Origin: Variovorax sp. JS1663
GTDB taxonomy: Bacteria; Pseudomonadota; Gammaproteobacteria; Burkholderiales; Burkholderiaceae_C
Direction of reading: 5' to 3'
NCBI RefSeq assembly: GCF_002157355.1
Contig: NZ_LYMK01000016.1
Coordinates: 62,001 to 126,000 of the forward strand
Length of the DNA: 64,000 nt
Shown here one piece after another: positions 8,797 through 18,084 of this stretch. Position numbers and translations under genes: made by a program. The notes below the pieces were generated by a model. It saw only the letters and a list, made by a program, of their open reading frames with translations. It had not been told where the DNA came from and made no database searches. Within the stretch, counting starts at the first letter, position 1, and every line of letters starts with the position of its first letter.

Positions 8797-11007
8797 ATGA
8801 AGTTCGATACACCCGCCACGACCAATCCCATCGACCAGCTGAAGGTCATCGGGAAGCCGACGGACCGGATCGACGGGCCGGCCAAGACCACGGGAACGGC
8901 ACGCTACGCCTACGAGCGCAACGCCGAGCTTCCGCGCGCCGCGTATGGGTACGTCGTCGGCGCTGGCGTCGCGAAGGGGCGCATCGCCTCGATGGACCTC
9001 GGCGCCGCGCGGGCCTCGCCCGGCGTGCTGGCGATCGTCACCGCGCGCAATGCCGGCAAGCTCGGCAAGGGCGACTTCAACACTGCGAAATTGCTGGCAG
9101 GGCCGGAGATCGACCACTACCACCAGGCGGTCGCCCTGGTCGTGGCCAACACCTTCGAGCAGGCGCGCGCCGCGGCGCAGCTGGTGCGCATCGAGTACAC
9201 GCGTGCGCCGGGCCGCTTCGACCTGGCTGCGGAGATGGATGCGGCGCAGATGCCGAAGGCCAATGACTTCACAGGTCCGCCGGAAACGAAGGCGGGCGAC
9301 TTCGCGGCCGCATTCGCCGCGGCCCCCGTGCAGCTGGATGCGCGCTACGCCACGCCGGACGAGTCGCACGCCATGATGGAGCCCCACGCCTCGATCGCGG
9401 CATGGAAGGGCGAGAAGCTCACCATCTGGACATCGAACCAGATGATCGCCTGGGGTGCCGGCGACGTGGCCAAGACGCTTGGCATCCCGAAGGCCAACGT
9501 GCGCCTGGTCTCGCCCTTCATCGGCGGCGGCTTCGGCGGCAAGCTGTTCGTCAGGGCGGACGCGCTGCTGGCCGCACTGGGCGCGCGCGCGGCGCGGCGG
9601 CCTGTGAAAGTGGCGCTGCAGCGGCCTTTGATGATGAACAACACCACGCACCGGCCGGCGACCGTCCAGCGCATCCGCATGGGCGCGACGCGGGACGGGA
9701 AGATCACCGCCATCGCCCATGAGGGCTGGTCCGGCGACCTGCCGAACGGGCAGCCGGAAACGGCCGTCAACCAGACCCGGCTGATGTACGCGGGCGCGAA
9801 CCGCCTGACGACCACGCGGCTGGCGGTGCTGGACCTGCCCGAGGGCAATGCCATGCGGGCGCCCGGCGAGGCGCCGGGCTTGATGGCGCTGGAGATCGCG
9901 ATGGACGAGATGGCGGAGAAGCTCGGCCTCGATCCGATCGAGTTCCGGGTGCTGAACGACACGCAGGTCGATCCCGAAAAACCGGAACGCCCGTTCTCGC
10001 AGCGCAGGCTGATCGAGTGCATGCGCACGGGGGCCGAACGCTTCGGCTGGAGCAGGCGCAAGCCCGCACCTGGGCAGCAGCGCGAGGGCCGCTGGCTCGT
10101 GGGCATGGGCGTCGCCGCGGCGTTCCGCAACAACCTGCTGACCAAGTCGGCCGCGCGCGTGCGCCTGGACAGCCAGGGCATCGTCACGGTGGAGACCGAC
10201 ATGACCGACATCGGCACGGGCTCGTACACCATCATCGCGCAGACCGCCGCCGAAACGATGGGAGTGCCGCTCGACAAGGTCCGCGTGCGCCTGGGCGACT
10301 CGGCCTATCCGGTCTCATGCGGTTCCGGTGGACAGTGGGGTGCCAACAACTCGACCGCGGGCGTCTTCGCCGCGTGCATGAAGCTGCGCGAAGCGGTGGT
10401 GCGCAAGCTCGGTGTCGCGGGGCCTGATGCGGAGTTCTCGGACGGCATGGTGCGCGCCGGTGGCCGCTCGGTGCCGCTGGCCCAGGCAGCGGGCGCAGGC
10501 GGCCTGGTGGCGGAGGACGGCATCGAGTACGGCGATCTCGACAAGAAGTACCAGCAGTCCACCTTCGGCGCGCATTTCGTGGAGGTGGGCGTCGATGCGG
10601 TCACCGGCGAGATCCGCGTGCGGCGCATGCTGGCGGTCTGCGCTGCAGGGCGCATCCTGAACCCCAAGGCGGCCCGCAGCCAGGTGATCGGTGCCATGAC
10701 CATGGGGGTCGGCGGTGCCTTGATGGAAGAGCTGGCGCTGGACAAGCGGCATGGCTTCTTCGTCAACCACGACCTGGCCGGCTACGAGGTGCCGGTGCAT
10801 GCGGACATTCCGCACCAGGAGGTGATCTTCATGGACGAGACGGACCCGATCTCGTCGCCGATGAAGGCGAAGGGCGTCGGGGAACTCGGCATCTGCGGCG
10901 TGGCCGCCGCGGTGGCCAATGCCGTCTACAACGCGACGGGCGTGCGGGTGCGCAACTACCCGATCACGCTGGACAAGCTGCTGGATCGCTTGCCGCCGCT
11001 GGCGTGA
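8797..11007 (+). CDS. paoC: Periplasmic aldehyde oxidoreductase, molybdenum cofactor subunit (PaoC/YagR-like)
   Basis: A 736-residue Mo-binding subunit, close to the 732 residues of E. coli PaoC. Cofactor-binding GGGFGGK occurs near residue 243, and the catalytic glutamate lies in GVGELGICG near 695. GGGAGGAGC precedes the ATG at 8797, two bases after the PaoB-like stop. The enzyme would oxidise aldehydes, often aromatic ones, to acids in the periplasm. The maturation chaperone PaoD/XdhC expected downstream is not present within this window. Confidence 0.9.
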   Translation: MKFDTPATTNPIDQLKVIGKPTDRIDGPAKTTGTARYAYERNAELPRAAYGYVVGAGVAKGRIASMDLGAARASPGVLAIVTARNAGKLGKGDFNTAKLLAGPEIDHYHQAVALVVANTFEQARAAAQLVRIEYTRAPGRFDLAAEMDAAQMPKANDFTGPPETKAGDFAAAFAAAPVQLDARYATPDESHAMMEPHASIAAWKGEKLTIWTSNQMIAWGAGDVAKTLGIPKANVRLVSPFIGGGFGGKLFVRADALLAALGARAARRPVKVALQRPLMMNNTTHRPATVQRIRMGATRDGKITAIAHEGWSGDLPNGQPETAVNQTRLMYAGANRLTTTRLAVLDLPEGNAMRAPGEAPGLMALEIAMDEMAEKLGLDPIEFRVLNDTQVDPEKPERPFSQRRLIECMRTGAERFGWSRRKPAPGQQREGRWLVGMGVAAAFRNNLLTKSAARVRLDSQGIVTVETDMTDIGTGSYTIIAQTAAETMGVPLDKVRVRLGDSAYPVSCGSGGQWGANNSTAGVFAACMKLREAVVRKLGVAGPDAEFSDGMVRAGGRSVPLAQAAGAGGLVAEDGIEYGDLDKKYQQSTFGAHFVEVGVDAVTGEIRVRRMLAVCAAGRILNPKAARSQVIGAMTMGVGGALMEELALDKRHGFFVNHDLAGYEVPVHADIPHQEVIFMDETDPISSPMKAKGVGELGICGVAAAVANAVYNATGVRVRNYPITLDKLLDRLPPLA

Positions 11008-11121
11008 AAGGTCTCACCTCTTCAACGTCAGGCCTTTGTGAATAGCGCTCGGCGTCTCTGGTGGTCTGACGCGAGTCCGTCAAGGAGCTGACATCCAGTC
11101 GTGGATCTGAGCGAATGCGCG

Positions 11122-11589
11122 CTACGGCCGCACCGGCATGACTGCGAGTGCCGAGGTCGCGTTCGCGACGAGGCGGGAGCGCCCTGCGTCATAAAGTTTC
11201 GCGTGCGCGAAGGCGATCTGCCGCCCGACCCTGTCCGCCTCCGCCACGGCGATGAAATGACCTTCCTGGCCCGCGCTTTGCATGTTGACGGTCAGGCTGA
11301 TGGTCGTGCATGTGTAGCCGGGCTTCAGCTGCGAGAGGACGCTCATGGCCATGGCCAGATCGAGCATGTTCGCCAGCGTGCCGCCGCCCACCACGCCGTT
11401 GCCTTGCGTCGCGGTCCGTGGTGCGGTGAACCTGATCACCAGCTCCTTCCCCGCGCTCTCCACCAGCAGCGCCGACAGACTGGCCAGTGCGGGATTCACC
11501 GTCAGGGGAACATGCCGGCGTCCGGAAGCCACCGCGTCTGCCATGTACGCTCGCGTGGGATTGTCGGCAGCCGGCAGGGTTTCGGGCAT
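11122..11589 (-). CDS. PaaI-family hotdog-fold thioesterase
   Basis: A 155-residue single hotdog domain. The family pattern reads QGNGVVGGGTLANMLD near residues 62-77, where the usual HGG/GG-xxx-D segment lies, followed by beta strands such as YTCTTISLTVN. It probably hydrolyses an acyl- or aryl-CoA thioester. It lies 18 nt downstream of the beta-keto acid cleavage gene on the same strand, so it is likely co-transcribed and placed under the operator at 12566. Confidence 0.82.
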   Translation of the reverse strand: MPETLPAADNPTRAYMADAVASGRRHVPLTVNPALASLSALLVESAGKELVIRFTAPRTATQGNGVVGGGTLANMLDLAMAMSVLSQLKPGYTCTTISLTVNMQSAGQEGHFIAVAEADRVGRQIAFAHAKLYDAGRSRLVANATSALAVMPVRP

Positions 11590-11607
11590 CTCGCGTGCTT
11601 CCTGGGT

Positions 11608-12492
11608 TCAGCCCAGCAGCGCCGCGCGCGCGTGATCGGGCGTGGCGACTTCGTAGCCGAGGTCCGCGATGATCCTTGCCGCCTTGGCCACGAGCTCCGC
11701 GTTGTCGCGCGCAAGCTTGCCCGGCGAGATGTACAGGTTGTCCTCGAGACCGACCCGCACGTGTCCGCCCAGGATGGCTGCGGTGGCAACCATGGGAAAC
11801 TGGTCCGGACCGATGCCGAAGGCGCTCCAGCGGGCGCCTGGCGGCAGCAGGCGCTGCATCTCGGCCAGAACCGTCGGCGTGGCCGGTGCGCCCCAGGGCA
11901 CTGACATGCACAGCTGGAAATAGGCGCTTTCGGGAATGGCGCCGGTTGCGATCAGGTGGCTTGCCAGGCGGGCATGGCCGAGGTCGAAGACCTCCAGCTC
12001 CATGGTGACGCCGCACGATTGGATCGCCGCGGCCATCTCGCGCAGGTGGTTCGCGGGATTGACGAAGACCGCGTCGCCGAAGCTCATCGTGGCGACGTCG
12101 AGGCTGCAGATGTCGGGCTTGAGCCTGACCACGTGCGCGACCCGCTCGTGCGGCGTCATGAGCTCGGCATCGGCGATGGATTCGACACGGAACGGCGCAT
12201 CGGTGGGCACCGTCAGCATGGTGCCCGGACCGGTCGTGAGATTGATCAGCACGTCGCAGCGGGAGGCCCGGATGCGCTGCACGACCTCCTCGTAGTAGGC
12301 GAACTTCGTCGAGGACTTTCCCGTCTCCGGATCGCGCACGTGGACGTGGACGATGGATGCGCCGGCGCGCGCAGCATCGATGGCCTGGTCCGCGATCTCT
12401 CCAGGTGAGGCCGGGACGGCGGGATTCTTCGTGCGGGTGTCTCCCGCGCCGGTCAGGGCGCAGGAAATGATGACGGGAAGGCGCTTGCTCAT
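11608..12492 (-). CDS. Beta-keto acid cleavage enzyme (BKACE, DUF849)
   Basis: A 294-residue TIM-barrel protein of the BKACE family, which condenses a beta-keto acid with acetyl-CoA to give acetoacetate and a new CoA ester. Family hallmarks are SCALTGAG near the N-terminus, GASIVHVHVRDPETG near residue 43 with the metal-binding HVH, and the later GGHVRVGLEDN. ATG at 12492 is the conserved start position for the family although the ribosome site is weak; an upstream frame extension would run into the operator at 12566. It is divergent from the FAH genes. Confidence 0.88.
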   Translation of the reverse strand: MSKRLPVIISCALTGAGDTRTKNPAVPASPGEIADQAIDAARAGASIVHVHVRDPETGKSSTKFAYYEEVVQRIRASRCDVLINLTTGPGTMLTVPTDAPFRVESIADAELMTPHERVAHVVRLKPDICSLDVATMSFGDAVFVNPANHLREMAAAIQSCGVTMELEVFDLGHARLASHLIATGAIPESAYFQLCMSVPWGAPATPTVLAEMQRLLPPGARWSAFGIGPDQFPMVATAAILGGHVRVGLEDNLYISPGKLARDNAELVAKAARIIADLGYEVATPDHARAALLG

Positions 12493-12565
12493 GGAATGGC
12501 TGCCAGGAGTTGAAGAGGAGGGGGCTGGGGACGCAGTGCGTGATTGCGTCTTGCCGACAAAATTA

Positions 12566-12582
12566 CGATACGGATCGTATCG
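12566..12582. promoter_or_regulatory. Operator site A, probable TetR-regulator binding site
   Basis: CGATACGGATCGTATCG has 7-bp inverted arms CGATACG/CGTATCG around a 3-bp spacer. It is the best of four related 17-bp sites in this window. It lies 74 nt upstream of the BKACE start in the divergent promoter region. Confidence 0.7.
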
Positions 12583-12682
12583 AGAATGACTATAGGCGCG
12601 GACCTCGATTGCGTCAATGGGATGCGCCGACATCCTGTCTCTTGCGCGCTCTAGGGTAAACACCAGAGAGTCAGGTTAAAAA

Positions 12683-12699
12683 CGAGACGTACAGTATCG
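12683..12699. promoter_or_regulatory. Operator site B, probable TetR-regulator binding site
   Basis: CGAGACGTACAGTATCG. Its reverse complement matches the site-A arms at 12 of 14 positions. It ends 25 nt before the first FAH gene and lies just upstream of its AGGAG, where a repressor would block transcription of the FAH-FAH-cupin-tetR genes. Confidence 0.6.
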
Positions 12700-12724
12700 C
12701 AATCATCTGTTTGCAGGAGTCGTC

Positions 12725-13723
12725 GTGAAGCTCGGAAGATTTGTCGTGCAGGGACTCGATGGTCCGGTTCAGCGCATATGCCTGGTGCAGCCGGAGCAGT
12801 CCCGCGTCATCGATCTGCGGGCGGCGGAGGTCTTGCGCCAGCAGTCGCGGGGCGCGAGCCGCGAGGCTGCGCTGCGCTACGCCTCAGCCGTGTTCCCCGA
12901 AAGCATGTCGGCGGCCATCTCGCTCGGCGAGCAGTTCCTCGAGACGGCGCACGAGGCGGCGGCGCGCCACGGGGACGATGCCTCCAGGGCGTTCGAGGGT
13001 CTGCATTGGGCTGCGGCCTGTGATCCGTCCGTGGTGCGCGACGGTCTCACCTTCGTGAAGCACATCCGGCAGTTCCACGAGCGGATGAAGCTCACGCCCG
13101 CGCCGGCCCTGCTGCAGGTTCCGGGCTACTTCAAGGGCTCCCCCTGGACCGTGATCGGGCACGAAGCCGAAGTGCCGTGGCCCGAGCGCGCGGAGAAGAT
13201 GGACTACGAGCTGGAGATCGGCTGGGTCATCGGCCGGCGCGCCCACAACATCACGCCCGACACCGCCCGCTCGCATCTGTTCGGCGTGACGATCTTCAAT
13301 GACTTCTCGGCCCGCGACCTGCAGGCCAACGAGTTCGCGATCGGCATGGGGCCGACCAAGAGCAAGGACTTCGCCTATGGCATCGGCCCGTGGATCACGA
13401 CGATCGACGAGTTCCCGCACCTGGACCGCATCCGCATGGCCGTTCGGGTGAACGGCGAAACCTGGGGCGAGGGCGACACCTCGGAGATGCTGTGGAGCGT
13501 CGAGGAACTGATCGCCTACGTATCGCTGGGCGACCACGTGCAGCCGGGCGACGTGATCGGCTCGGGGACGATGGGCAACGGCTCGGCGCTCGAGCTCGGC
13601 CGCAGCCTCGGCCCGGGCGATGTCGTGGAGCTGGAGGTGTCGGGCGTCGGTGTCCTGCGCAACCGGATGGGGCAGCGGGAGCAGGGCACCTGGTGGCCGA
13701 CGCCGCGCCAACCTTTCATGTGA
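12725..13723 (+). CDS. Fumarylacetoacetate hydrolase family protein (first copy)
   Basis: A 332-residue FAH-fold protein. The metal-binding acidic residues are in MDYELEIGWVIGR near residue 160, followed by FNDFSARD near 197 and GSGTMGNGS near 280. These enzymes hydrolyse or decarboxylate C-C bonds in acylpyruvates produced by aromatic ring cleavage. The GTG start has AGGAG 5 nt upstream. It is first in an operon with a second FAH gene, a cupin and the TetR gene. Confidence 0.88.
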   Translation: MKLGRFVVQGLDGPVQRICLVQPEQSRVIDLRAAEVLRQQSRGASREAALRYASAVFPESMSAAISLGEQFLETAHEAAARHGDDASRAFEGLHWAAACDPSVVRDGLTFVKHIRQFHERMKLTPAPALLQVPGYFKGSPWTVIGHEAEVPWPERAEKMDYELEIGWVIGRRAHNITPDTARSHLFGVTIFNDFSARDLQANEFAIGMGPTKSKDFAYGIGPWITTIDEFPHLDRIRMAVRVNGETWGEGDTSEMLWSVEELIAYVSLGDHVQPGDVIGSGTMGNGSALELGRSLGPGDVVELEVSGVGVLRNRMGQREQGTWWPTPRQPFM

Positions 13724-13730
13724 GAGGCCG

Positions 13731-14741
13731 ATGGCGACGTTTTCCCTGGGAACCTTCTCGCACGATGGAGGCGAACGATTTGCTGCCGTGTGCATCGGCG
13801 ATCGCGTGCTGCCCCTGCCTGCGCTGCATCCCGAGGCGGTGCGCTGCGGGGCCCGCTGGTCGGCGCAGGCTTCCGTGCTGGACCTGCTGCAGGACTGGGA
13901 TCGCAACCTGGCGGTGCTGCAGGCACTGCGGGAACGGATTCCGGCGCAGCACGGGCTCGAGCTGCCCATGTCCCGCCTGCGGGTGCATCCTCCCGTGGAC
14001 CTGCCGCGGCAGGTGCTTTGCACCGGCGCCAACTATCGCAAGCACGTCGTCGACCTGACGCTTGACATGGGTGTCGGGCCGGAGGGCCTCGAGGGGCCGG
14101 CGCTGCGCAAGTGGGCCGAAGACATGATGGACGAGCGGGCGGCGCACGGCGAGCCGTACGTGTTCCCGAAGTTGCCTTCGGCCATCACCGGCGCCTTCGA
14201 TCCTGTCATGCTCCCGGCCACCACCCAAAGGCCCGACTGGGAGCTGGAGCTCGCCGTCATCATCGGCCGGCCGGCCCGGAACGTGCGCCGCGAAGAGGCG
14301 CTCGATCACGTCGCCGGCTATGCGATCGTGAACGACGTCTCGGCACGGGACCTGATCGCCCGCACGGACTACAAGATGCTTGGCACCGACTGGCTGAGAT
14401 CCAAGTCGGCCCCGAGCTTCATGCCCTTCGGCCCCGTCCTCGTGCCCGCATGCTTCGTGCAGCAGCCGCAGAACCTGCGGATCACCCTGAAGCTGAACGG
14501 GCAGACCATGCAGGACGAATCGACGGCCGACATGCTGTTCGATGTGGCACGGCAGATCGAGTACATCACCGCGCATGTCCAGCTCTGGCCCGGCGACCTC
14601 ATCGCGACCGGATCTCCTGCGGGGAACGGCACGCACCACAACCGCTTCCTCCGGGAAGGCGACGTGATCGACTCGGACATCGAAGGTCTTGGCAGCCAGC
14701 GCAACGTGTGCATGCGGCAGCAGACGCCGAAGCCGGTCTGA
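13731..14741 (+). CDS. Fumarylacetoacetate hydrolase family protein (second copy)
   Basis: A 336-residue FAH-family hydrolase, clearly diverged from its upstream neighbour. It shows CTGANYRKHV near residue 100, the metal ligands in DWELELAVIIGR near 165, IVNDVSARD near 200 and GSPAGNG near 297. The start at 13731 is 7 nt after the previous stop and has GAGAGG just upstream. Two different FAH enzymes side by side suggest successive steps or two ring-cleavage products, for example a hydrolase and an isomerase or decarboxylase. Confidence 0.88.
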   Translation: MATFSLGTFSHDGGERFAAVCIGDRVLPLPALHPEAVRCGARWSAQASVLDLLQDWDRNLAVLQALRERIPAQHGLELPMSRLRVHPPVDLPRQVLCTGANYRKHVVDLTLDMGVGPEGLEGPALRKWAEDMMDERAAHGEPYVFPKLPSAITGAFDPVMLPATTQRPDWELELAVIIGRPARNVRREEALDHVAGYAIVNDVSARDLIARTDYKMLGTDWLRSKSAPSFMPFGPVLVPACFVQQPQNLRITLKLNGQTMQDESTADMLFDVARQIEYITAHVQLWPGDLIATGSPAGNGTHHNRFLREGDVIDSDIEGLGSQRNVCMRQQTPKPV

Positions 14742-14743
14742 TC

Positions 14744-15361
14744 ATGGACAGCGAAACACCGACTCGAGATATCGCCATCAGAAAGGACCTTGGCGTGAAT
14801 ACTGACGCAACGATCGAGATGCAACGCGAGAAGACCTGGGCGCATTCGCGGCCGGTGCGCCGCATCGTCACCGGCGAGAACGAGCAGGGCAAGTCCATCT
14901 TCGTGTCGGACGGGCCGGCGCCGAACCACACGACGGATCCAGGTGCCCCGTTCGCACAGGTGCTGTGGGCGACGGGCGAAGCCGCTGCGCCCGGCCCCGA
15001 TCCGGCACCCGCCGGCCGGGCGTTCGGCTTCCACTCCAAGGGGGGATCGCTCCTGCGCGTGGTCGACTTCCCGCCCGACGAGGTCTACGAGCCGGCCGAG
15101 CTGGCGCGATTCCTCGACGAACACGGGGTTCGGGACAAGGGCGGCGCCCGTCACTTCTGGTTCCACAAGACGCAGTCCCTGGACTATGCGATCGTCCTGG
15201 AGGGCGAGATCCACGCGCTCATGGACGAAGGCGAGACGCTCATGCGCGCCGGCGACATCCTGATCCAGCGAGCGACCAACCACAGTTGGGCGAACCGTTC
15301 CGGCAAGCCATGCCGCATGGCCTTTGTGCTGCTGGACCTGGAGCCCGGGGCCCGGGTGTGA
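14744..15361 (+). CDS. Cupin-domain protein
   Basis: A 205-residue protein with one C-terminal cupin barrel. Motif 1 is approximated by FWFHKTQSLDYAIVLEGE (about residues 138-155), motif 2 by MRAGDILIQRATNHSWAN (about 168-185). One histidine in motif 1 and one in motif 2 are retained, with the Glu of LEGE, so metal binding is plausible. The gene starts 2 nt after the second FAH gene. It could be a small dioxygenase, an isomerase or a binding protein; the sequence does not decide. Confidence 0.8.
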   Translation: MDSETPTRDIAIRKDLGVNTDATIEMQREKTWAHSRPVRRIVTGENEQGKSIFVSDGPAPNHTTDPGAPFAQVLWATGEAAAPGPDPAPAGRAFGFHSKGGSLLRVVDFPPDEVYEPAELARFLDEHGVRDKGGARHFWFHKTQSLDYAIVLEGEIHALMDEGETLMRAGDILIQRATNHSWANRSGKPCRMAFVLLDLEPGARV

Positions 15362-15415
15362 GTCCGATGCCGTGTCCCAGATAATGGGGCCGTCGCAGCT
15401 GCCACCGGGAATTCC

Positions 15416-16144
15416 TTGCCTACCAGAACCTCTTCCCAAGGCGCCGCAGCCAAGGCTCGCGGCCGCTCTTCGGCCTCTTCTGCTGCGAGGCTCGCCGCCG
15501 CCCCGGGCCCCGCTGCGGCCCGCCCGCGCCTGCCCGGACGCGTACGCAGCGATGCATCGCGCATGGCCATCCTCGATGCGACGCTGAAGCTTCTGGAGAA
15601 GACGCCGGTGCAGCAGATCTCCATCGAGTCGATCGCGCGCGAGGCAGGCGTGGGCAAAGCCACCATCTACCGCTGGTGGAACTCCAAGGCGGCGGTGGTC
15701 ATCGAGGCATTCCTGCACACCCACCTGAGCCACACGCCCATGCCGAAGGTCGCGAGCCCGCGGGAGGCGCTCACGCGCCATGTCCATCTGCTGGTCGAGG
15801 AGTACAGCGGTTGGTCGGGACGCATCGTTTCTCAGATCATGGCCGAGGGCCAGAGCGATCCGGATGTGCTGCGCGAGTTCCGCGAACGTTTCTGGTACGG
15901 GCGGCGGGCGGTCGTGCGCGAGGTGGTCGAAGAGGCGCGCCGCCTTGGCGAGATCCGCAACGACCTGGAGACGGAACTGCAGATGGACATCCTGTATGCG
16001 CCGATCTACTTCCGGCTCCTCATGCGGCATCTGCCGCTGGACAAGAAATTCGCCGACGAGCACTGCGCCGCGATCATGCAGATGCTGGCGCCGAGCGAGA
16101 AGGAGGCCGGCACCGCGCCTGCCAGGAAACGCAAGGTCGCCTGA
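15416..16144 (+). CDS. TetR/AcrR-family regulator, probable local repressor
   Basis: A 242-residue TetR protein. The N-terminal tail of about 48 residues is disordered (Ala/Arg/Ser/Pro-rich) and precedes the DNA-binding domain: IARE-AGVGKATIYRWW is the helix-turn-helix, near residues 75-90. The C-terminal ligand domain is all helical. A TTG start is used here; a later start would only remove tail residues. It is the last gene of the FAH-FAH-cupin group and the best candidate to bind the four 17-bp palindromes near 12.6 and 18.1 kb. Confidence 0.86.
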   Translation: MPTRTSSQGAAAKARGRSSASSAARLAAAPGPAAARPRLPGRVRSDASRMAILDATLKLLEKTPVQQISIESIAREAGVGKATIYRWWNSKAAVVIEAFLHTHLSHTPMPKVASPREALTRHVHLLVEEYSGWSGRIVSQIMAEGQSDPDVLREFRERFWYGRRAVVREVVEEARRLGEIRNDLETELQMDILYAPIYFRLLMRHLPLDKKFADEHCAAIMQMLAPSEKEAGTAPARKRKVA

Positions 16145-16152
16145 GGGCAACG

Positions 16153-17007
16153 TCAGGCGGCAGGCAGGACCGAGGCCTCCACCAGTTCCTCGTAGGTGGT
16201 GTCGGCGCCGGGCAGGCCGCAGCGGCGGCGCTGCGCGATGAGAAGCTCGATCCCGGCGCGAGACGGGCACAGCGAGGCCGGCGCGGTACGAAGCATGGCA
16301 TCCACGACCGGAGCAGGAAAGCCTCCCGGCGCCAGTGCCTGTCTCGCCGCTTCCGGGTCGCTGGCCATGCGTCGGCGCGCGTTCTCGAGGCCGCCCAGCC
16401 AGGCGGAGAGAGCAGGGCGCAGCCGTTCCAGGGCACTTGCGCTCACCACGAGGCCCTGTCCGGGAAAGGCGGGATAGCGCTCCTGAACGGTCGCGATGCG
16501 GTTCAGGCCGGCCTCGAGCGCCATGGCGTCGAAAGGCGGGCCCAGCAGGGTGGCGTCGCCGCATCCGGAGACCATCGCATCGTGCCGTTCCTTCACGCCG
16601 CCCACAGGCTCCAGCGCATAGGCGTCCGGGCCGATGCCCTCCTCGGCGAGCATCGCGCGCAAGGCCACGATGAAGCCGTTGCGGGGCGCGTCGACGAGGA
16701 TGGTGGCGTTGCGCAGGTCTTCAAGCCTGGTGCGCCCTGCCTGCCCCACCAGGGTCAGCGGGGTCGTGCGCTCCAGCTGTGCGATAACGCGCAGATCCTG
16801 TGGCCCCTGGCGAAGGTTCCAATCCATCACGTTGTCCATGGCCGTGACCACGGCATCCGCCTGGCCCGACGCCAGCGCCTCGAACTGGGCGTCGGATGAG
16901 GGATTGCGCCCGGCCTGGAGAGTCACGCCTGTCGTCAGGCGCAACGCATCGGCGACCAGGGCCACGGGCGAAGGGACGAACCAAAGAAGCCGCAATGTGG
17001 GTGACAT
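16153..17007 (-). CDS. NMT1/THI5-like substrate-binding protein without signal peptide
   Basis: A 284-residue type-2 periplasmic-binding-fold protein resembling the SsuA/ThiY/NMT1 group (EALASGQADAVVTAMDN near residue 46, VDAPRNGF near 107, MVSGCGDATLLGPP near 148). No export signal follows the ATG at 17007, and no ABC permease or ATPase is nearby. It may therefore be cytoplasmic, perhaps a binding or enzyme variant of the fold. It starts 20 nt after the Bug gene's stop and is likely co-transcribed with it. Confidence 0.7.
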   Translation of the reverse strand: MSPTLRLLWFVPSPVALVADALRLTTGVTLQAGRNPSSDAQFEALASGQADAVVTAMDNVMDWNLRQGPQDLRVIAQLERTTPLTLVGQAGRTRLEDLRNATILVDAPRNGFIVALRAMLAEEGIGPDAYALEPVGGVKERHDAMVSGCGDATLLGPPFDAMALEAGLNRIATVQERYPAFPGQGLVVSASALERLRPALSAWLGGLENARRRMASDPEAARQALAPGGFPAPVVDAMLRTAPASLCPSRAGIELLIAQRRRCGLPGADTTYEELVEASVLPAA

Positions 17008-17027
17008 GAGGTCGCGTGCCCGGGCCG

Positions 17028-18008
17028 TCAGCTCAACTCGAGCTTGATGCCGGAACGCTTCACCACCGGAATCCATTTCGCACGTTCGGCACGGATGTAG
17101 GCCGAGAACTCGGCCGGCGTGCTGCCTACGGGCTCGCCGCCGTATTCGTGGTACCGCTGGACGACCTCCGGCTTGCGTGCCAAGGTGGCGCACGCAGCGG
17201 CCAGCTTCTCCAGCACGGCCTTGGGCGTGCCGGCGGGGGCCATGAGTCCGAACCACGTGGAGGCGTCGTAGTCCGCGATGCCCAGTTCCTCGAAGGTGGG
17301 CACGTTCGGCAGCAGCGGGTGGCGGCCCTTGCCGGTGACAGCCAGCGCTTTCAGCTTGCCCGCGCGGATATTGCTCATGGAGGCCGCAAGGGCATCGAAC
17401 ATCACCTGCGTCTCGCCCGAAAGCAGCGCCGCATAGGGGCTGGTGGTGTTGTACGGGACGAACTGGTAGGTGCTCGCCGTGATCGTGCCGAACCACTCGC
17501 CCAGAAGGTGCTGGAAGGTGCCGATGCCGAGTGTTCCCGCGGGGATGGTTCCCGGCCTGGCCTTGGCCAGCGCCACGAGTTCGGACGCCGTCGAGGCCGG
17601 CAGGCCCGGATGGGCCACGAGCACGCTGCGCAAGGTGGTGAGCTGGCTGATGGCGTCGAAGTCGGTGGGCTTGTACGGAAGCCTCGTGTACAGCTCGGAC
17701 ATGTAGCACAGCGAGCTCGGGATGCCGACGAGCAGGGTGTAGCCATCGGGAGGCGACTTGGCGGCCAGCGAGGTGCCGATCGTGGTCGCGCCGCCGGGAC
17801 GGTTGTCGACGAGCACCGACTGGCCCAGCAAGGACGTGAGCCCCGCGGCCCAGAAGCGCGAATCGGCATCGAGCCCTGACCCTGGAGGGTTGGCGACGAT
17901 GATGCGCACCGGCTTGCTGGGGTAGTCGTCCGCCAGTGATTTGCCGGCCAGTGTCGTCATCAGCATTGCGACACCGGCGCCCAGCGCCTGCCGTCTCGAG
18001 ATCGTCAT
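17028..18008 (-). CDS. Bug-family substrate-binding protein
   Basis: A 326-residue TctC/Bug protein. ATG at 18008 gives a Tat-like signal (TISRRQALGAG) that ends near LADD. The mature start YPSKPVRIIVANPPGSG and VDNRPGGATT are family signatures. It lies 60 nt downstream of operator site D, in the region shared with the divergent VOC gene, so uptake is probably co-regulated with the ring-cleavage genes. The likely ligand is the aromatic or carboxylate substrate of this island; this is inference from position. Confidence 0.88.
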   Translation of the reverse strand: MTISRRQALGAGVAMLMTTLAGKSLADDYPSKPVRIIVANPPGSGLDADSRFWAAGLTSLLGQSVLVDNRPGGATTIGTSLAAKSPPDGYTLLVGIPSSLCYMSELYTRLPYKPTDFDAISQLTTLRSVLVAHPGLPASTASELVALAKARPGTIPAGTLGIGTFQHLLGEWFGTITASTYQFVPYNTTSPYAALLSGETQVMFDALAASMSNIRAGKLKALAVTGKGRHPLLPNVPTFEELGIADYDASTWFGLMAPAGTPKAVLEKLAAACATLARKPEVVQRYHEYGGEPVGSTPAEFSAYIRAERAKWIPVVKRSGIKLELS

Positions 18009-18067
18009 GGGTCGTCTCCGCAGTTGAGGCGCCGTCATCGAGACGCCTGTTGGTACCAAAAATAATA

Positions 18068-18084
18068 CAAGACGAACCGTATTG
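18068..18084. promoter_or_regulatory. Operator site D, probable TetR-regulator binding site
   Basis: CAAGACGAACCGTATTG. The reverse complement agrees with the CGATACG/CGTATCG arms at 11 of 14 positions. It is the weakest of the four sites and lies 60 nt before the Bug gene start. Confidence 0.5.
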
